From an uncultured Clostridia bacterium (GTDB lineage: Bacteria > Bacillota > Clostridia > Christensenellales > Aristaeellaceae): a stretch of DNA of 64,000 nucleotides. Positions within the stretch are counted from its first letter, which is position 1, and each line of letters starts with the position of its first letter. The position numbers were made by a program, and so were the translations under genes. Shown here piece after piece: positions 16,270-24,865 of the stretch. The notes beneath the pieces are model-generated. The model was not told where the DNA came from. It ran no database searches and worked only from the letters and a program-made list of their open reading frames with translations. Location: the NCBI GenBank assembly GCA_937906775.1, contig CALCUD010000002.1:1-64000 (forward strand), read 5' to 3'.

Positions 16270-17691
16270 ATGGAAAAAATCACCTTCGGAACAGGCGGCT
16301 GGCGCGCGGTGATCGGGGATACCTTTATCCGGGTCAATATCTGCAGAGTCGCGAAAGCCCTGGCGATCCGCATGAAGCGGGAGCAGGTGGCGGATCAGGG
16401 GATCTGCATCGGCTATGACCGGCGCTTTCTGAGCCGGGAGGCGGCGGTCTGGTTTTCCGAGACGCTGGCGGGCGAGCATATCCCGGTCCGCTTTATCAAT
16501 CTGGCCGCGCCGACGCCGCAGGTGATGTTCACGGTGAAAAACCTGGACCTGCCTTACGGCGCCGCGGTGACCGCGAGCCACAATCCGGCGATCTACAACG
16601 GGATCAAGCTGTTCACCCGCGGCGGGCGCGACGCGGATCAGACCGTCACCGACACACTTCAGGAGACCGCCAACGCCGTCCGTGAGGAGGAACTGCGCCC
16701 CGTTCCCTTTGAAAAGGCGCTGGAAACCGGCATCATCCGGTATATCGATCCGCGGGACAAATATCTCGATTCGATCATGGACAAGATCAATCTTTCCGCG
16801 ATCCGCGCGCGGCGGCCGCGCGTCGTGCTGGATCCGATGTACGGCGTCAGCCTGACCGGCCTGCAGACGATCCTGTATACCGCGAGGTGCGACATCAACA
16901 TCATCAACGACCGTCATGACGCGTTCTTCGGCGGGCATCTGCCTGCCCCGAACGAGGAAACGCTGATCGATCTGCAGCATGAGGTCCGGGAACGCCACGC
17001 CGATCTCGGCATGGCGACCGACGGCGACGCCGACCGGCTCGGCATCATCGATGAGAACGGGCGGTATGTCACCGCGAACGAGGTCCTCGTCCTGCTGTAC
17101 CACTATCTGCTGAAATACAAGGGATGGCGCGGTGCGGCCGTGCGGAACATCGCGACGACGCATCTGCTCGACCGGGTCGCGGAGAAGTTCGGTCAGGAAT
17201 GTTTTGAGGTCCCTGTCGGCTTCAAGCATATTTCCGCGGCGATGGACGCGCACGACGCGCTGATCGGCGGCGAGTCCTCCGGCGGACTGACTGTCCGGGG
17301 ACACATCAGCGGCAAGGACGGCCTTTACGCGGCCAGCCTGCTGGTCGAAATGCTGTCCGTCACCGGGAAACCCGTCTCGGCACTGGTACGGGAGATTTAT
17401 GAGGAGTACGGGGAAGCGCACATGGCGGAATACGACTGGGCGCTGACCTTTGAATCCCGCGACGCGATCAACCGGATCATCATGACGGAAAAGAAGATCC
17501 CGGAATACGGGCGGGAGATCGATCACGTCAGTTATCTGGACGGCTGCAAGGTATACTTCCGGGACGGATGGGTGATCATCCGCTTCTCCGGCACCGAACC
17601 GCGGATCCGCGTTTTCGCCGAGGCGGAAACGATCGAAAAGGCCAGGGAAACCGTCCGCATCACCGCGGAATATCTGAATCTGCCGTTCTGA
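16270..17691 (+). CDS. Phosphoglucomutase/phosphomannomutase family protein
   Basis: 473 residues from the ATG at 16270, with GGAGG about 9 nt upstream; the ATG at 16246 has none. FGTGGWRAVIGD opens domain 1, the phospho-serine loop is TASHNP (Ser103), the Mg loop is DGDADRLG (about 251), the sugar-binding loop is GGESSGG, and RFSGTEPRIRV is the phosphate-binding loop. It interconverts hexose 1-phosphate and hexose 6-phosphate. This would connect phosphorolysis of disaccharides in this window to glycolysis, but the position next to a C-S lyase gives no specific clue. The sugar (glucose, mannose or glucosamine) is not settled by these motifs. Confidence 0.92.
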   Translation: MEKITFGTGGWRAVIGDTFIRVNICRVAKALAIRMKREQVADQGICIGYDRRFLSREAAVWFSETLAGEHIPVRFINLAAPTPQVMFTVKNLDLPYGAAVTASHNPAIYNGIKLFTRGGRDADQTVTDTLQETANAVREEELRPVPFEKALETGIIRYIDPRDKYLDSIMDKINLSAIRARRPRVVLDPMYGVSLTGLQTILYTARCDINIINDRHDAFFGGHLPAPNEETLIDLQHEVRERHADLGMATDGDADRLGIIDENGRYVTANEVLVLLYHYLLKYKGWRGAAVRNIATTHLLDRVAEKFGQECFEVPVGFKHISAAMDAHDALIGGESSGGLTVRGHISGKDGLYAASLLVEMLSVTGKPVSALVREIYEEYGEAHMAEYDWALTFESRDAINRIIMTEKKIPEYGREIDHVSYLDGCKVYFRDGWVIIRFSGTEPRIRVFAEAETIEKARETVRITAEYLNLPF

Positions 17692-17924
17692 GCTTCCGGC
17701 ACCGGTACAGAACCGCCCGGCAGCCGGCAACCGTAAAAACACACACCGGGGAACGCTTGTTATGAAAAGAATGCCGGTTGCTTATGATACCGTTTATTCC
17801 TTCGGAATCAACAGCCGGATTCAGTAGCGGTATCTCCGGAACCGGAACTTTTTCTTCCGGGATCCGTCTGACAGGATGAACGACCGGATAACGGCCGGAC
17901 GAATCTTTCCGGAGGTGCTTTTCC

Positions 17925-18638
17925 ATGAATTTCATCCTGCGCGTATTCTGTGCCGTTCTTTCTCTTCTGCTGGTACCTGCCGGCATCAAAAGCAGGACCG
18001 TGACGGCTGAACCGGCGGAGCCCTGGCTGATGCTTTCCGCCCGTACGTCCAACTGGGGACAGGTCTGTTCCGGGGAATGGGGCGGCAAGTCCTGGAGCAT
18101 CTGCAGTGACGGCAGCTACGAAATGACGGTCAGCTATATTCAGGACCGGGACTTTACCTGGGAACCGGCCGTATACACCGGGACCATGACCCCGGAAGAG
18201 TTCAGCCGGCTCCGTGACGCCTGTGACTGCGAGTGGATCGATCCTGAAGTGAATTCTGACGCGTGCGACGGTCAGGGCTGGCAGATTCTGATGTTTGATC
18301 CGGACGGCAATGTCCTCCGTACGAGCGGGGAATTTGGCTACATCTACGGTCAGAAAAACGTGGAAGCAATCATCCGGCTGCTGCCGCGGCCGGATCTGAA
18401 TCCTGTTTACCCCCGGAAGGCGGACCCGGAATACTTCCGGACCGTGACGGAGTCCACGACCTATGAAGAGATGATCCGGGAGATCGGACCGTCGGACAGC
18501 ATAAGCGGGTCCGGCATTATAACCTACTGCTGGAAACTGGAGGACGGTTCGGAAGCACACGTAAAGTTTTTTGACGACCGTGTCATGACACTCGTCATTG
18601 CCATGGACGGGGAAATGCCGGAGTGGATCGTCCGGTGA
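17925..18638 (+). CDS. Exported protein of unknown function
   Basis: 237 residues with an N-terminal signal peptide (about 22-28 residues, Ala-Glu boundary after TVTA). GGAGGTG lies 8 nt before the ATG. The mature part is acidic and rich in Trp, Tyr and Asp, with several cysteines (CSGEW, SICSDGS, DACDCEW, SDACDGQGW, ITYCWK) that could form disulfides. The region SYEMTVSY...YTGTMTPEEFSRLR resembles a beta-sandwich repeat but matches no family I can name. It is a single-gene unit bounded by a 233-bp upstream gap, in which I see no convincing promoter, and a strong terminator. Confidence 0.75.
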   Translation: MNFILRVFCAVLSLLLVPAGIKSRTVTAEPAEPWLMLSARTSNWGQVCSGEWGGKSWSICSDGSYEMTVSYIQDRDFTWEPAVYTGTMTPEEFSRLRDACDCEWIDPEVNSDACDGQGWQILMFDPDGNVLRTSGEFGYIYGQKNVEAIIRLLPRPDLNPVYPRKADPEYFRTVTESTTYEEMIREIGPSDSISGSGIITYCWKLEDGSEAHVKFFDDRVMTLVIAMDGEMPEWIVR

Positions 18639-18708
18639 CAGCGGAATCGCTGCCTGCGCACAGACTCATCTTTCCGTCAGGGTGCCTTGATCCCGCGGAA
18701 ACAGATAC

Positions 18709-18763
18709 AAAAAAAGGATTGCCTCCTGTGATCTTTCGGATCTTGGGGGGGGCAATCCCTTTC
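18709..18763. terminator. Bidirectional terminator between the exported protein and GH31 genes
   Basis: AAAAAAA-GGATTGCC (stem 18716-18723) pairs with GGCAATCC (18751-18758) followed by CTTT. The inner GATC pairs and a C/G-rich tract lengthen the stem. It serves both convergent genes. Confidence 0.8.
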
Positions 18764-18824
18764 ATATGCGTCCGGTTATCTTTTTCTGTACCTTCCTGTT
18801 ATCCGGAACGGTGCGGGGCGGGAA

Positions 18825-21359
18825 TCAGAAGACGGAATTGAGATGGGGCGGGGCGGAATGTCCCGTGGTCGTGTCCTCAAAGGGAACGGCGCCGGCCAGC
18901 GCCCATTCGCGGACCAGTTCCCGGATGGCGCCGTACAGCCTGTCGTCAAAGCCGGGACTCAGCAGGTGATAAACCGCCGCGAAAGGTTCCCCGGCGGAGA
19001 TCCGGCCGCAGACGTAATCCAGCCGCTCAAGCAGCTGATCCTTTTCGATCAGCGCGCATTGGGCCCGGGTCAGCAGGTCTACACAGCGGTCATGCGTGTC
19101 CGCGCCGCGATCCGTGAGCCCTGCGGGATTCTGCAGAAGGACCGTGATCTCCCCGGATACGGGACTTTCCGGAAGCTCTGCGAGCAGACAGCCGGTCCGG
19201 GGTTCCGTGAAGGTCGGAACAGCGGTTCTGTCCCCGAGAAGGACCGCCGTATCCTTCCGGAAACCGGGCAGGCGAAGGGTATAGCTTCGCGCTTCGGGGA
19301 TCAGGGAAAGATCGCCGCGGGCGGGACGGACGGTGAGAACAGCGGCGGATTCCTGCTCCCAGGCAAGCGTGAATTCCGTCTCCGCGAAGGCGTCGCGGGT
19401 CCAGCCGTCGGAGACGCCGTCATCCTCATACAGTATAAAGGAGCCGTCCGCGCCGGGCGCCAGCACCAGCGTCATGGCCTTTGCCCGGCCCAGTGCGTTG
19501 CTTCCGGGTACATGATCCTGCAGCGGGACGATCGCGCCGGCTTTCAGCAGGACCGGGATCGATTCGCGGTACCGGTGCATCGTCAGCGTTTCGCCGCCGT
19601 GATATACCGTGCCGGTGAAAGCGTCGGTCCACAATCCGTCGGGCAGCCAGGCTTTCGCGGCGCCGAATCCGCTGACGGGATCGCCTTTCGCAGTGACGGG
19701 CGAGACGATCATCTGATCGCCGAACCAGTATTCGTTCGGCACCTGATAGGCCTCGTCGGCTTCGGGGTGGCTGTAATACATCGGCTGCATCAGCGGGATC
19801 AGTTCCGCCGTCGCGCGCCGGTTCATCGTGTACAGATAGGGGAATAGCCGGTGCCGCAGCCGCATCCAGCGGGTGATGATCCCTTCGCTGCGGGGTTCGT
19901 AATTCCACGGTTCCCGGCCGAGGAAGACGTTGCTGGTCGAATGAAGCCGGAAGATCGGCGAGAAAACGCCGAACTGGATCCAGCGGACGGTCAGCTCGTC
20001 GTCCCGGTACCCCTTGTGATGCCCGCCGATGTCATGACTCCACCAGCCGTAGCCGACGTTGGAGGCCGCGACGGTAAAACGGGGCTGGAAATCAAGCGAT
20101 TCCCAGGAGATGACCGAATCCCCGGAGAAACCGATCGGATACCGCTGGCTGCCGTGGCCGCAGTAGCGGCTGAAGATGAGTCCGCGGCCGCCCTCCCGGA
20201 GGGACGCCAGATAGTGCATATGGTTCATGAGCCAAAGCGGGTTCATGCTTTCCAGATCGGACGGCGTATAATTTTCCTCGCCGACGAGCGAACGGTAGTC
20301 CGTGCCCTGTTGCCAGTCCATCCACCAGAAGTGGACGCCGTCGCGCTCCATGGGGAAGTGAAGCACTTCAAAATAGGCGGCCCAGAATCCGGGATCCAGA
20401 TAATCACAGGGAACAGGCTTCCCGCTGTCCGGATCGACGCCGCGCGCTTCCGCCATGGCGCGGTAAGGTTCCTCAAAGGAGCGGACGCCGGAGGCGGGAT
20501 GCAGGTTCAGCGCGGTTTTCAGATTCCGCTCTCCCAGGCCTTTCAGGAATGCCTGCGGATCCGGGAACAGATCCCGGTTCCAGGTATATCCCGTCCACCC
20601 GTCGGTCCAGTATTCCCGGCCGTCCCCGTCGGTCAGATGCCAGTCCATATCCACGATGCCGACACTGAGGGGAATGTCGTGCGCGTGGAAGTTATCCATC
20701 AGATCCAGATATTCGTCCGCCGTATATCGGTGGTAGCGGCTCCACCAGTTTCCGAAGACGAAGGCGGGAAGCAGGGAGGGTGCGCCGGTCAGCCGGCAAT
20801 AGTCCTGGACGCAGGCGGGATAATCGTGGCCGTAGCCGAAAAAATACAGATCCGTTCCGGGCTTCCGGGCTTTAAACCAGCCGTCTTCCCGGAAGAGCGC
20901 CGATCCGGAATCGTCCATCAGACCGAATCCGTCGCGCGAGCAGACGCCGGGCTCTATCGCACAGTCGCCGTTGACCTGGTCGAGCGTGGAGACCGTTCCG
21001 CCGAGACCGTAGACCGGGGCCTCGCCGTAACGCCAGATGTTTTCCGCCCGTCCGGCTTTGTACCGGATCGAAAGACTTTCCGCGGAAAGCTTTTCTCCGA
21101 TCCGGTATTCCAGTTTCAGCTCTCCGGTGTCCAGTGTCAGCACGCCGGCGGTTTCGGAAACGGTGAAGGCCGTCCGTCCCAGATCGCGGCGGATGACGGC
21201 CTGCGTCGCGGCGTCGGTGAAGGCGCCTTCCTCCATCCGGATCAGCCGCGGGGCAATCACAGTGAAACGGACGTTCCCGCGGATAACGGCAGCCTGTTCC
21301 GCGGGGGAAGCGTCATAGGAAGTACGGAGATATTCCGGCAGATGCGGGGATTTGCTCAT
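18825..21359 (-). CDS. Glycoside hydrolase family 31 (alpha-glucosidase/alpha-xylosidase-like)
   Basis: 844 residues, no signal peptide. An N-terminal beta-sandwich (about 1-190) leads to the barrel beginning at LLPAFVFGNWWSRY. The nucleophile is Asp348 in FWWMDWQQG and the acid/base Asp414 in GFSGDSVISW. WWSHDIGG and the C-terminal beta domains follow. The DWQQG nucleophile motif differs from the usual DxNE of starch-type enzymes and marks a divergent subgroup. The last 110 residues are an extra helical tail after the beta domains. GGAGGAG precedes the ATG. It is divergent from the sugar importer and may share its operator. The enzyme hydrolyses alpha-linked sugars from non-reducing ends; the exact substrate is not resolved. 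Confidence 0.92.
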   Translation of the reverse strand: MSKSPHLPEYLRTSYDASPAEQAAVIRGNVRFTVIAPRLIRMEEGAFTDAATQAVIRRDLGRTAFTVSETAGVLTLDTGELKLEYRIGEKLSAESLSIRYKAGRAENIWRYGEAPVYGLGGTVSTLDQVNGDCAIEPGVCSRDGFGLMDDSGSALFREDGWFKARKPGTDLYFFGYGHDYPACVQDYCRLTGAPSLLPAFVFGNWWSRYHRYTADEYLDLMDNFHAHDIPLSVGIVDMDWHLTDGDGREYWTDGWTGYTWNRDLFPDPQAFLKGLGERNLKTALNLHPASGVRSFEEPYRAMAEARGVDPDSGKPVPCDYLDPGFWAAYFEVLHFPMERDGVHFWWMDWQQGTDYRSLVGEENYTPSDLESMNPLWLMNHMHYLASLREGGRGLIFSRYCGHGSQRYPIGFSGDSVISWESLDFQPRFTVAASNVGYGWWSHDIGGHHKGYRDDELTVRWIQFGVFSPIFRLHSTSNVFLGREPWNYEPRSEGIITRWMRLRHRLFPYLYTMNRRATAELIPLMQPMYYSHPEADEAYQVPNEYWFGDQMIVSPVTAKGDPVSGFGAAKAWLPDGLWTDAFTGTVYHGGETLTMHRYRESIPVLLKAGAIVPLQDHVPGSNALGRAKAMTLVLAPGADGSFILYEDDGVSDGWTRDAFAETEFTLAWEQESAAVLTVRPARGDLSLIPEARSYTLRLPGFRKDTAVLLGDRTAVPTFTEPRTGCLLAELPESPVSGEITVLLQNPAGLTDRGADTHDRCVDLLTRAQCALIEKDQLLERLDYVCGRISAGEPFAAVYHLLSPGFDDRLYGAIRELVREWALAGAVPFEDTTTGHSAPPHLNSVF

Positions 21360-21459
21360 GAAAGACTCCTCCGGTTTATTTTTTTCGTTTCAAAAACTAT
21401 TCTTCTCCGGAGGAATGTTTTCCTGCTGCTTTGGGAAACCGGCAAAACTTATATTGAAT

Positions 21460-21474
21460 GGTCACAATGTGACC
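21460..21474. promoter_or_regulatory. Palindromic operator candidate between GH31 and the importer
   Basis: GGTCACAATGTGACC is a perfect 7-1-7 inverted repeat in the divergent gap, 39 bp upstream of the importer -35 box and about 100 bp upstream of the GH31 start. It fits a dimeric repressor or activator. Confidence 0.6.
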
Positions 21475-21512
21475 GGATAACAAATGTTTCACCTTCCGGG
21501 AACAAAATTTCA

Positions 21513-21541
21513 TTGACATCAATCTGACGGAGTTCTATAAT
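21513..21541 (+). promoter_or_regulatory. Consensus promoter of the sugar importer operon
   Basis: TTGACA (21513-21518), 17 bp, TATAAT (21536-21541): a perfect sigma-A promoter. The decamer TGACATCAAT occurs at 21514-21523, overlapping the -35, and again at 21541-21550 just after the -10, so a repressor could grip both. Confidence 0.85.
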
Positions 21542-21595
21542 GACATCAATAACAGGGAAGGATTCCCTGAAAAATGAATACGGAGGGAAAACCAA

Positions 21596-22834
21596 ATGAA
21601 GAAAATTCTGGCTCTGGTTCTGGCTCTGGTCATGGTTATGACCGCCAGCTTCGCCCTGGCTGACATCGTCATGATGCAGAACAAGGTCGAAATCGACGCC
21701 GCGCTGCAGGAATACGCGGCTGCTTACTCCGCTGCGACGGGTGTGAACGTGAAAGTCATCACCGCCGGCGGCAGCACCGACTATACCACCGCGCTGCAGG
21801 CTGAAATGGCCGGCGACGTCCAGCCCGACATCTTCGTCATCGAAGGTCCCGTGCACTATGATCTGTACGCCGACCGCATCGCGACGATGAACGACGCCGA
21901 GTGGGTCAAGAACACCGCGGCTGCCTATATTGTAGACGGCAACGTGGTTGGCTTCCCGGCCTCCGTCGAAGGCTACGGACTGGCCTACAACAAGGAAATC
22001 CTCGACAAGGCCGGCATCGATCCCGCGACGCTGACCAATGTCAACGCCTACAAGGCTGCCTTTGAAAAGCTCGACTCCATGAAGGACGAACTGGGCCTGA
22101 CCGGCGTCATCTCCATGGCTGCCAGCACCTCCACCGGCATGACCTGGGTTACCGGTCTGCACAACATCAATGTGTATCTGACCGTCGGCCTCGATCGCAA
22201 CGACACCTCCATGATCGACCTGATGATGGAAGGCAAAGTGGATCCCGAACGCTTCCACGCCTACTGCGAATATGTTGACCTCATCTTCAAGTACAGCGAT
22301 CAGGATGTTCTGATCAACGGCACGCAGGATCAGCAGCTGGCTGCTTTCGCCAACGGCAAGACCGCGTTCTTCCATCAGGGCAACTGGATGGATCCCAACA
22401 TCAAGGATCTGGATGTGACGTTTGAGATGGGCTATGCTCCGCATGCCTTCCTCGAGGAAGACACCGACGGCATCCTGGTCAATCCTCCGAGCTGGTACGC
22501 CATCAACAGCACCACCGGCAACTACGACGAAGCGCTTGCTTTCCTCGAAGCACTGGCCGGAACTCCCGAAGGACATGACTACATGGTCAACAAGGCTGCC
22601 ATGGTGCCTGCCTTCACGAACGTGGAAATCAAGCCCACCACGCCTCTGAGCGTTGCCGTCATGGACTGGAACCTTGCCGGAAAGACCTACAGCTGGCAGC
22701 AGTACAAGCTCCCCGCCGGCTTCGGCATGGGCACCCTGGGCCCGATCTATGAACTGCTGGCCAACGGCACCATTGATGTTGCGACCTTCGAGCAGATGAT
22801 GATCGACGCCATCGCCACCATTCCCACGCTGTAA
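21596..22834 (+). CDS. Extracellular sugar-binding protein of a CUT1 ABC importer
   Basis: 412 residues. The signal peptide (MKKILALVLALVMVMTASFALA) has no Cys, so it should be cut by signal peptidase I rather than lipidated. The mature protein shows the family 1 binding-protein pattern (NVKVITAGGSTDYTTALQAEM near 50-75, PDIFVIEG, VEGYGLAYNKEIL, GKTAFFHQGNW). It should capture a sugar or sugar derivative and deliver it to the two permeases downstream. The codon use is notably cleaner than its neighbours, fitting high expression. A 13-bp hairpin follows the stop. The downstream phosphorylase and kinase suggest a glucoside such as sucrose or glucosylglycerate as ligand (inference). Confidence 0.9.
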   Translation: MKKILALVLALVMVMTASFALADIVMMQNKVEIDAALQEYAAAYSAATGVNVKVITAGGSTDYTTALQAEMAGDVQPDIFVIEGPVHYDLYADRIATMNDAEWVKNTAAAYIVDGNVVGFPASVEGYGLAYNKEILDKAGIDPATLTNVNAYKAAFEKLDSMKDELGLTGVISMAASTSTGMTWVTGLHNINVYLTVGLDRNDTSMIDLMMEGKVDPERFHAYCEYVDLIFKYSDQDVLINGTQDQQLAAFANGKTAFFHQGNWMDPNIKDLDVTFEMGYAPHAFLEEDTDGILVNPPSWYAINSTTGNYDEALAFLEALAGTPEGHDYMVNKAAMVPAFTNVEIKPTTPLSVAVMDWNLAGKTYSWQQYKLPAGFGMGTLGPIYELLANGTIDVATFEQMMIDAIATIPTL

Positions 22835-22850
22835 TCCCATCAGTCATCCG

Positions 22851-22880
22851 GACGCCGGAGGGGACCTCCCCTCCGGCGTC
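22851..22880 (+). terminator. Intra-operon hairpin after the binding-protein gene
   Basis: A perfect 13-bp GC-rich stem (22851-22863 with 22868-22880) and loop ACCT, with no U-tract. It is better read as a 3' stabiliser or partial terminator that keeps binding-protein mRNA in excess. Confidence 0.75.
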
Positions 22881-22944
22881 GTTGTTCAGCGCGTGTTCCG
22901 TGCTGGCGGACCCGGATATCGCTAAAAACAGGGAGGGGTTTTGC

Positions 22945-23865
22945 TTGAGTTCCATCAGACGTCCGCAGGGAAAAACGGCGCGGAATGTGACGGAAATTCT
23001 GTTTGTTCTGCCAACGGTTCTGGCGTTCGTTTTTGTTATTATTATTCCGTTCTTCTACGGAATCTGGTATTCATTCACGGATTGGGACGGCGTCCATAAT
23101 GCCGCGAATTTCATCGGACTGGAAAACTACAAGGGGATCTTTACGGAGCCCGCGTTCCAACACGCGTTCCTGATGACGCTGCTGTTTACGGTGATGAATG
23201 TTGTCCTCGTGAACGTGGTGGCTTTCCTGCTTTCCCTGCTGGTCACAAGCCCCAATGTCCGGGGACGGAATCTGTTCCGGGCCGGTTTCTTTGTTCCGAA
23301 TCTGATCGGCGGCGTTGTGCTGGGCGCGATCTGGCAGTTCATCTTCAGCAACATTCTGCCCGCGGTCGGAACCGCGATCGGCAGCAGTCTGTTCAGCAAA
23401 TCCTGGCTGACTAACAAGGATCTGGTCATGTTCACGCTGGTGATCGTGAGCACCTGGCAGTACGCCGGGTATATCATGCTGATCTTTGTGGCCGCGATCC
23501 AGGGCGTTCCGCAGTCCGTGCTGGAAGCGGCCGAGGTGGACGGCGCGACCTACGGGGTCCGGGTCCGGAAAATCCTGGTTCCGATGATGGCGAACGCGTT
23601 CACGATCAGCCTCTTCCTGACGCTGACAAACAGCTTCAAGATGTACGACGTGAACCTGTCGCTGACGAACGGCGGTCCCGCGGGCATCTTCGCGGGCAAG
23701 GTGGTCAACAGCTCCGAACTGCTCGCGCTGAATATCTACAATACCGCCTTCAAATACAGCAAGATGTCCCAGGGCCAGGCGAAGGCCGTGGTCTTCTTCC
23801 TCGTACTGGTCGTTGTGTCTCTGATTCAGGTAACGGTCAATAAGAAGAAGGAGGTGGAGATGTGA
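22945..23865 (+). CDS. CUT1 sugar ABC transporter permease (MalF/UgpA type)
   Basis: 306 residues from a TTG start at 22945, chosen because GGGAGGGG lies 7 nt upstream and an earlier in-frame ATG (22882) has none and overlaps the hairpin. Six membrane segments. The EAA loop EAAEVDGATYGVRVRKILVPMM docks the ATPase. The C-terminal fragment PAGIFAGKVVNSSEL is typical of MalF-type subunits. It forms a heterodimeric channel with the next gene, whose ATG overlaps its stop codon. No ATPase gene is nearby, so it must use a shared MsmX-like ATPase. Confidence 0.9.
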   Translation: MSSIRRPQGKTARNVTEILFVLPTVLAFVFVIIIPFFYGIWYSFTDWDGVHNAANFIGLENYKGIFTEPAFQHAFLMTLLFTVMNVVLVNVVAFLLSLLVTSPNVRGRNLFRAGFFVPNLIGGVVLGAIWQFIFSNILPAVGTAIGSSLFSKSWLTNKDLVMFTLVIVSTWQYAGYIMLIFVAAIQGVPQSVLEAAEVDGATYGVRVRKILVPMMANAFTISLFLTLTNSFKMYDVNLSLTNGGPAGIFAGKVVNSSELLALNIYNTAFKYSKMSQGQAKAVVFFLVLVVVSLIQVTVNKKKEVEM

Positions 23866-24761
23866 TGGACGCTTCCGTCAATACCGCCCTTTCCGTGGCC
23901 GGAAAGAAAAAGAAGACAGCGCGGAATATCCTTCTCGAAGTGGTCGCGATCCTGCTGTTCGTTCTGTTCATGATGCCCTTCTTCATCGTGATCCTCAACT
24001 CCATGCGGACGAACGCTGAAATCATCAATCAGGCGGTCGGAATGCCGGAGCAGGTTTCCAATTTCGTCACAAACGTGGAGACCGTGTGGAACAACCCCAC
24101 CTTCCGGTTCCTGCAGGCGTTCCGCGATTCCTTCATCATCACTGCGCTGTCGCTGGCCGTGATCTCGATCTTCTCCTCCATGACAGCGTGGGTGCTGGTC
24201 CGCCGGAAGACCTGGTGGAGTACCCTGCTCTTCCTGATGTTTGTGGCGGCTATGGTCATTCCGTTCCAGGTCGTCATGTTTCCCCTGATTACCTGGTTCA
24301 AGGATCTGGGCAATTTCCTGCACATCCCGATGCTCCGGTCGTATCAGGGGATGGTGTTTGCTTACCTCGGCTTCGGCGAGAGCATGAGCATCTTCATCTT
24401 CCATGGCTTCATCAAGGGAATCCCGCTGGAGCTGGAGGAAGCCGCGGATATCGACGGCTGCTCCCGGGGCGGGACCTTCTTCCGGATTGTTTTCCCGCTG
24501 CTGCAGCCCGTGTTCGTGACGGTGCTCGTCCTGAACGGACTGTGGATCTGGAACGACTATCTGCTGCCGCTGCTGCTGCTCGGAACGAACGGCGACATCC
24601 GTACGATCCCGCTGGCGGTTCAGGGCTTTATCGGTTCCTTCGTCAAACAGTGGAACCTGATCATGGTATCCACCCTGCTGGCGATGCTGCCGGTGATCAT
24701 TCTGTACATCTTTGCCCAGAAATATATTGTCAAGGGCATGGTCGACGGTTCAATCAAATAA
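23865..24761 (+). CDS. CUT1 sugar ABC transporter permease (MalG/UgpE type)
   Basis: 298 residues with about six membrane segments. The EAA loop reads LEEAADIDGCSRGGTFFRIVFPLL, and the C-terminus WNDYLLPLLLL...YIVKGMVDGSIK is a strong MalG-type ending. The start ATG at 23865 overlaps the upstream stop (TGATG), with GGAGG 9 nt upstream; a GTG at 23862 is an alternative. The tight overlap shows translational coupling with the partner permease. Confidence 0.9.
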   Translation: MDASVNTALSVAGKKKKTARNILLEVVAILLFVLFMMPFFIVILNSMRTNAEIINQAVGMPEQVSNFVTNVETVWNNPTFRFLQAFRDSFIITALSLAVISIFSSMTAWVLVRRKTWWSTLLFLMFVAAMVIPFQVVMFPLITWFKDLGNFLHIPMLRSYQGMVFAYLGFGESMSIFIFHGFIKGIPLELEEAADIDGCSRGGTFFRIVFPLLQPVFVTVLVLNGLWIWNDYLLPLLLLGTNGDIRTIPLAVQGFIGSFVKQWNLIMVSTLLAMLPVIILYIFAQKYIVKGMVDGSIK

Positions 24762-24803
24762 TACGGATCCGGGCGGGGAGATTCTGCTCTCCGCGGACAA
24801 AAT

Positions 24804-24836
24804 CAGGCAGACAGGGTGGATTGCCCTGTCTGCCTG
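24804..24836 (+). terminator. Intra-operon hairpin between permease and kinase genes
   Basis: CAGGCAGACAGGG (24804-24816) pairs perfectly with 24824-24836 around a 7-nt loop and is not followed by a U-tract. It ends 5 nt before the first possible kinase start, so it could affect that gene's translation. Confidence 0.7.
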
Positions 24837-24865
24837 TCTGAATGGATCGGATGGGACGGTCAGAT

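Noticed and set aside
14848..17742. A 964-residue open frame on the minus strand
   Set aside because: Antisense to the C-S lyase and phosphohexomutase genes; no domain content.
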